Positions 62,659-64,000 of a stretch of DNA of 64,000 nucleotides are shown here, one piece after another (position 1 is the stretch's first letter; every line of letters begins with the position of its first letter). The translations under genes were made by a program, and so were the position numbers. This DNA is from an uncultured Solobacterium sp. (lineage in GTDB: Bacteria > Bacillota_I > Bacilli_A > Erysipelotrichales > Erysipelotrichaceae). The stretch spans positions 106,380 to 170,379 of the forward strand of contig URYK01000001.1 in the NCBI GenBank assembly GCA_900552125.1, read 5' to 3'. The notes beneath the pieces were generated by a model. It did no database searches. It worked only from the letters and a program-made list of their open reading frames with translations, and was not told the origin of the DNA.

Positions 62659-63093
62659 ATGATCGTGTTATATACATCACCTGGATGTGCAAGCTGTCGA
62701 AAAGCAAAACAATGGTTAAAAGATAATGATATGCAGTTCATTGAGAAAAATATTTTTACTACTTTATTGAAGGAAGAAGAAATAAAATATCTATTACAGA
62801 GAACGGAAAATGGAACAGAGGATATCATTTCTACACGTTCGAAAGCTTTTCAAGAATTAAACAAGGATTTGGATGATTTATCTATTAAAGAGCTAGTTGA
62901 TATCATTCAGAAAAATCCATCAATTTTAAAAAGACCAATTATGGTAAATGAAAAGAGCTTTGTTGTTGGGTATGACGATGATGAAATAACAGCTCTAGTA
63001 CCAGCAAAACTAAGGCTGACAGCACAAAGTGCTTGTAATCCTACATGTAATAATTATCCAATATGCGGAAAGCTTCGTGAGGAAGCTTATTAA
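62659..63093 (+). CDS. spx: Spx/ArsC-family thiol-stress regulator
   Basis: 144 residues in an ArsC-like thioredoxin fold. The redox switch C10-A-S-C13, STRSKAFQEL, LKRPIMVNEK and VGYDDDEI match Spx, which binds RNA polymerase alpha under disulfide stress. An additional tail carries three cysteines (C126, C130, C136, in CNPTCNNYPICG), not typical of Spx. AAGGAGG precedes the ATG. Confidence 0.88.
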   Translation: MIVLYTSPGCASCRKAKQWLKDNDMQFIEKNIFTTLLKEEEIKYLLQRTENGTEDIISTRSKAFQELNKDLDDLSIKELVDIIQKNPSILKRPIMVNEKSFVVGYDDDEITALVPAKLRLTAQSACNPTCNNYPICGKLREEAY

Positions 63094-63094
63094 A

Positions 63095-63147
63095 TATAAA
63101 AATAGAAGACCTTTGCTTAGGATAAACAAGGGTCTTCTATTTTTATA
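63095..63147 (+). terminator. Terminator after spx
   Basis: ATAAAAATAGAAGACC (63095-63110) pairs with GGTCTTCTATTTTTAT (63131-63146). It isolates spx from the rRNA operon. Confidence 0.9.
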
Positions 63148-63202
63148 ATAAGAAATTACCAACATAATGGAATAAACGGTATAAAGATTGTAAACAATAG
63201 TA

Positions 63203-63217
63203 TGAAAACGTTTACTT
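63203..63217. promoter_or_regulatory. cre-like 15-mer before the rRNA promoter
   Basis: TGAAAACGTTTACTT, identical to 50459-50473. It lies 41 bp before the -35 box of the rRNA promoter. Confidence 0.5.
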
Positions 63218-63287
63218 AAAATAAAATAGAAAAATGTAAAAAAAGTTTAAAAAAGTTGTTGACATGAAAGATTATTCGGTGTATTAT
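63218..63287 (+). promoter_or_regulatory. rRNA operon promoter with UP-like A-tracts
   Basis: TTGACA (63259-63264), 17 bp, TATTAT (63282-63287). The 40 bp before it are A-tract rich, like an UP element. A perfect -35 and consensus spacing fit a strong rrn promoter. Confidence 0.85.
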
Positions 63288-63293
63288 ATACGA

Positions 63294-63434
63294 GCGCTGA
63301 ACGAAGCGCAAACGAAACAAAACATTTCGGTCTTTGAAAACCAAACAGGAAACGTCAATTACCTGAGAAACCATATTCTCGGAAAAGATAACGTAAGAAA
63401 AAACAAAAACGCAAAGTTAGCGTTTGAGCTAAAT
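63294..63434 (+). other. rRNA leader with antitermination-like elements
   Basis: Contains TCTTTGAAAAC (63331-63341, boxA-like), a hairpin CTGAGAA/TTCTCGG (63363-63382) and a hairpin AAACGC/GCGTTT (63407-63425) just before the 16S gene. An open frame crossing this leader into the rRNA is not a gene. Confidence 0.55.

Positions 63435-64000
<566 letters not shown>

Overview
The window is chromosomal DNA from a low-GC Gram-positive bacterium, most likely of the class Erysipelotrichia. The last 566 bases are the 5' part of a 16S rRNA gene whose V3 region (GGGAATTTTCGTCAATGG followed by GAACGAGCAATGCCGCGTGAGTGAAGACGG) has the form typical of that group. AT-rich spacers, strong GGAGG-type ribosome sites, several TTG/GTG starts and Firmicutes-type genes (PolC, T-box, BglG-family PTS regulator, Spx, MraZ) agree. 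No insertion sequence, prophage, CRISPR array or tRNA gene was seen.

Layout. 1-13.2 kb is a patchwork of small stress and detoxification units, each next to its own regulator: birA; TetR beside a chimeric alcohol dehydrogenase/DUF4405 gene; TetR plus two small membrane proteins with a shared operator; LysR with flavodoxin/SDR; HxlR with a flavin-barrel/ferredoxin protein, a zinc macrodomain hydrolase and a class M sirtuin; a MerR-controlled ABC exporter; and an EamA transporter followed by an ABC-ATPase stump. 13.3-16.6 kb holds an NCS2 purine permease, a LysR regulator and a SagB-like oxidoreductase. 16.8-27.7 kb is one same-strand block: a CoA-disulfide-reductase-like flavoprotein with a rhodanese tail, a siroheme sulfite reductase subunit, a YeiH transporter, then hemA, hemC, cobA-hemD, hemB, hemL and a precorrin-2 dehydrogenase/CbiK-like fusion. 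This is the whole route from glutamyl-tRNA to siroheme with no heme branch.

27.8-30.8 kb has a DUF3169/XRE pair with an operator array and a MarR-pirin-nitroreductase operon. 30.8-38.4 kb is a lactose/cellobiose-family PTS operon with a LicR/CelR-type activator, a free-standing RarA C-terminal-like protein, a DeoD phosphorylase and, from a separate promoter carrying the same operator at the same spacing, a GH4 phospho-glycosidase. 38.4-40.6 kb is a GntR-controlled ABC operon with a 22-bp inverted repeat over its promoter. 40.6-50.4 kb carries patB, nadE, polC, a nitroreductase and a ClC transporter. 50.6-61.1 kb is a reduced dcw cluster (mraZ, rsmH, ftsL, two PBPs, murE, mraY, murD, uppP). 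trpS with a tryptophan T-box, spx and the start of an rRNA operon end the window.

The most informative regulatory signals are sites found twice: TGAAC-N3-GTTCA around the second TetR gene, TTTCCTAA-N5-AGGAAA before the PTS operon and the GH4 gene, and an identical 15-mer TGAAAACGTTTACTT before mraZ and before the rRNA promoter. The best candidates for less familiar biology are the sirtuin/macrodomain operon without its usual lipoyl carrier partners, the RarA-like protein in a sugar operon, and two deletion scars (chimeric ADH/DUF4405; ABC stump after EamA). All calls are from reading the sequence; no database search was possible.
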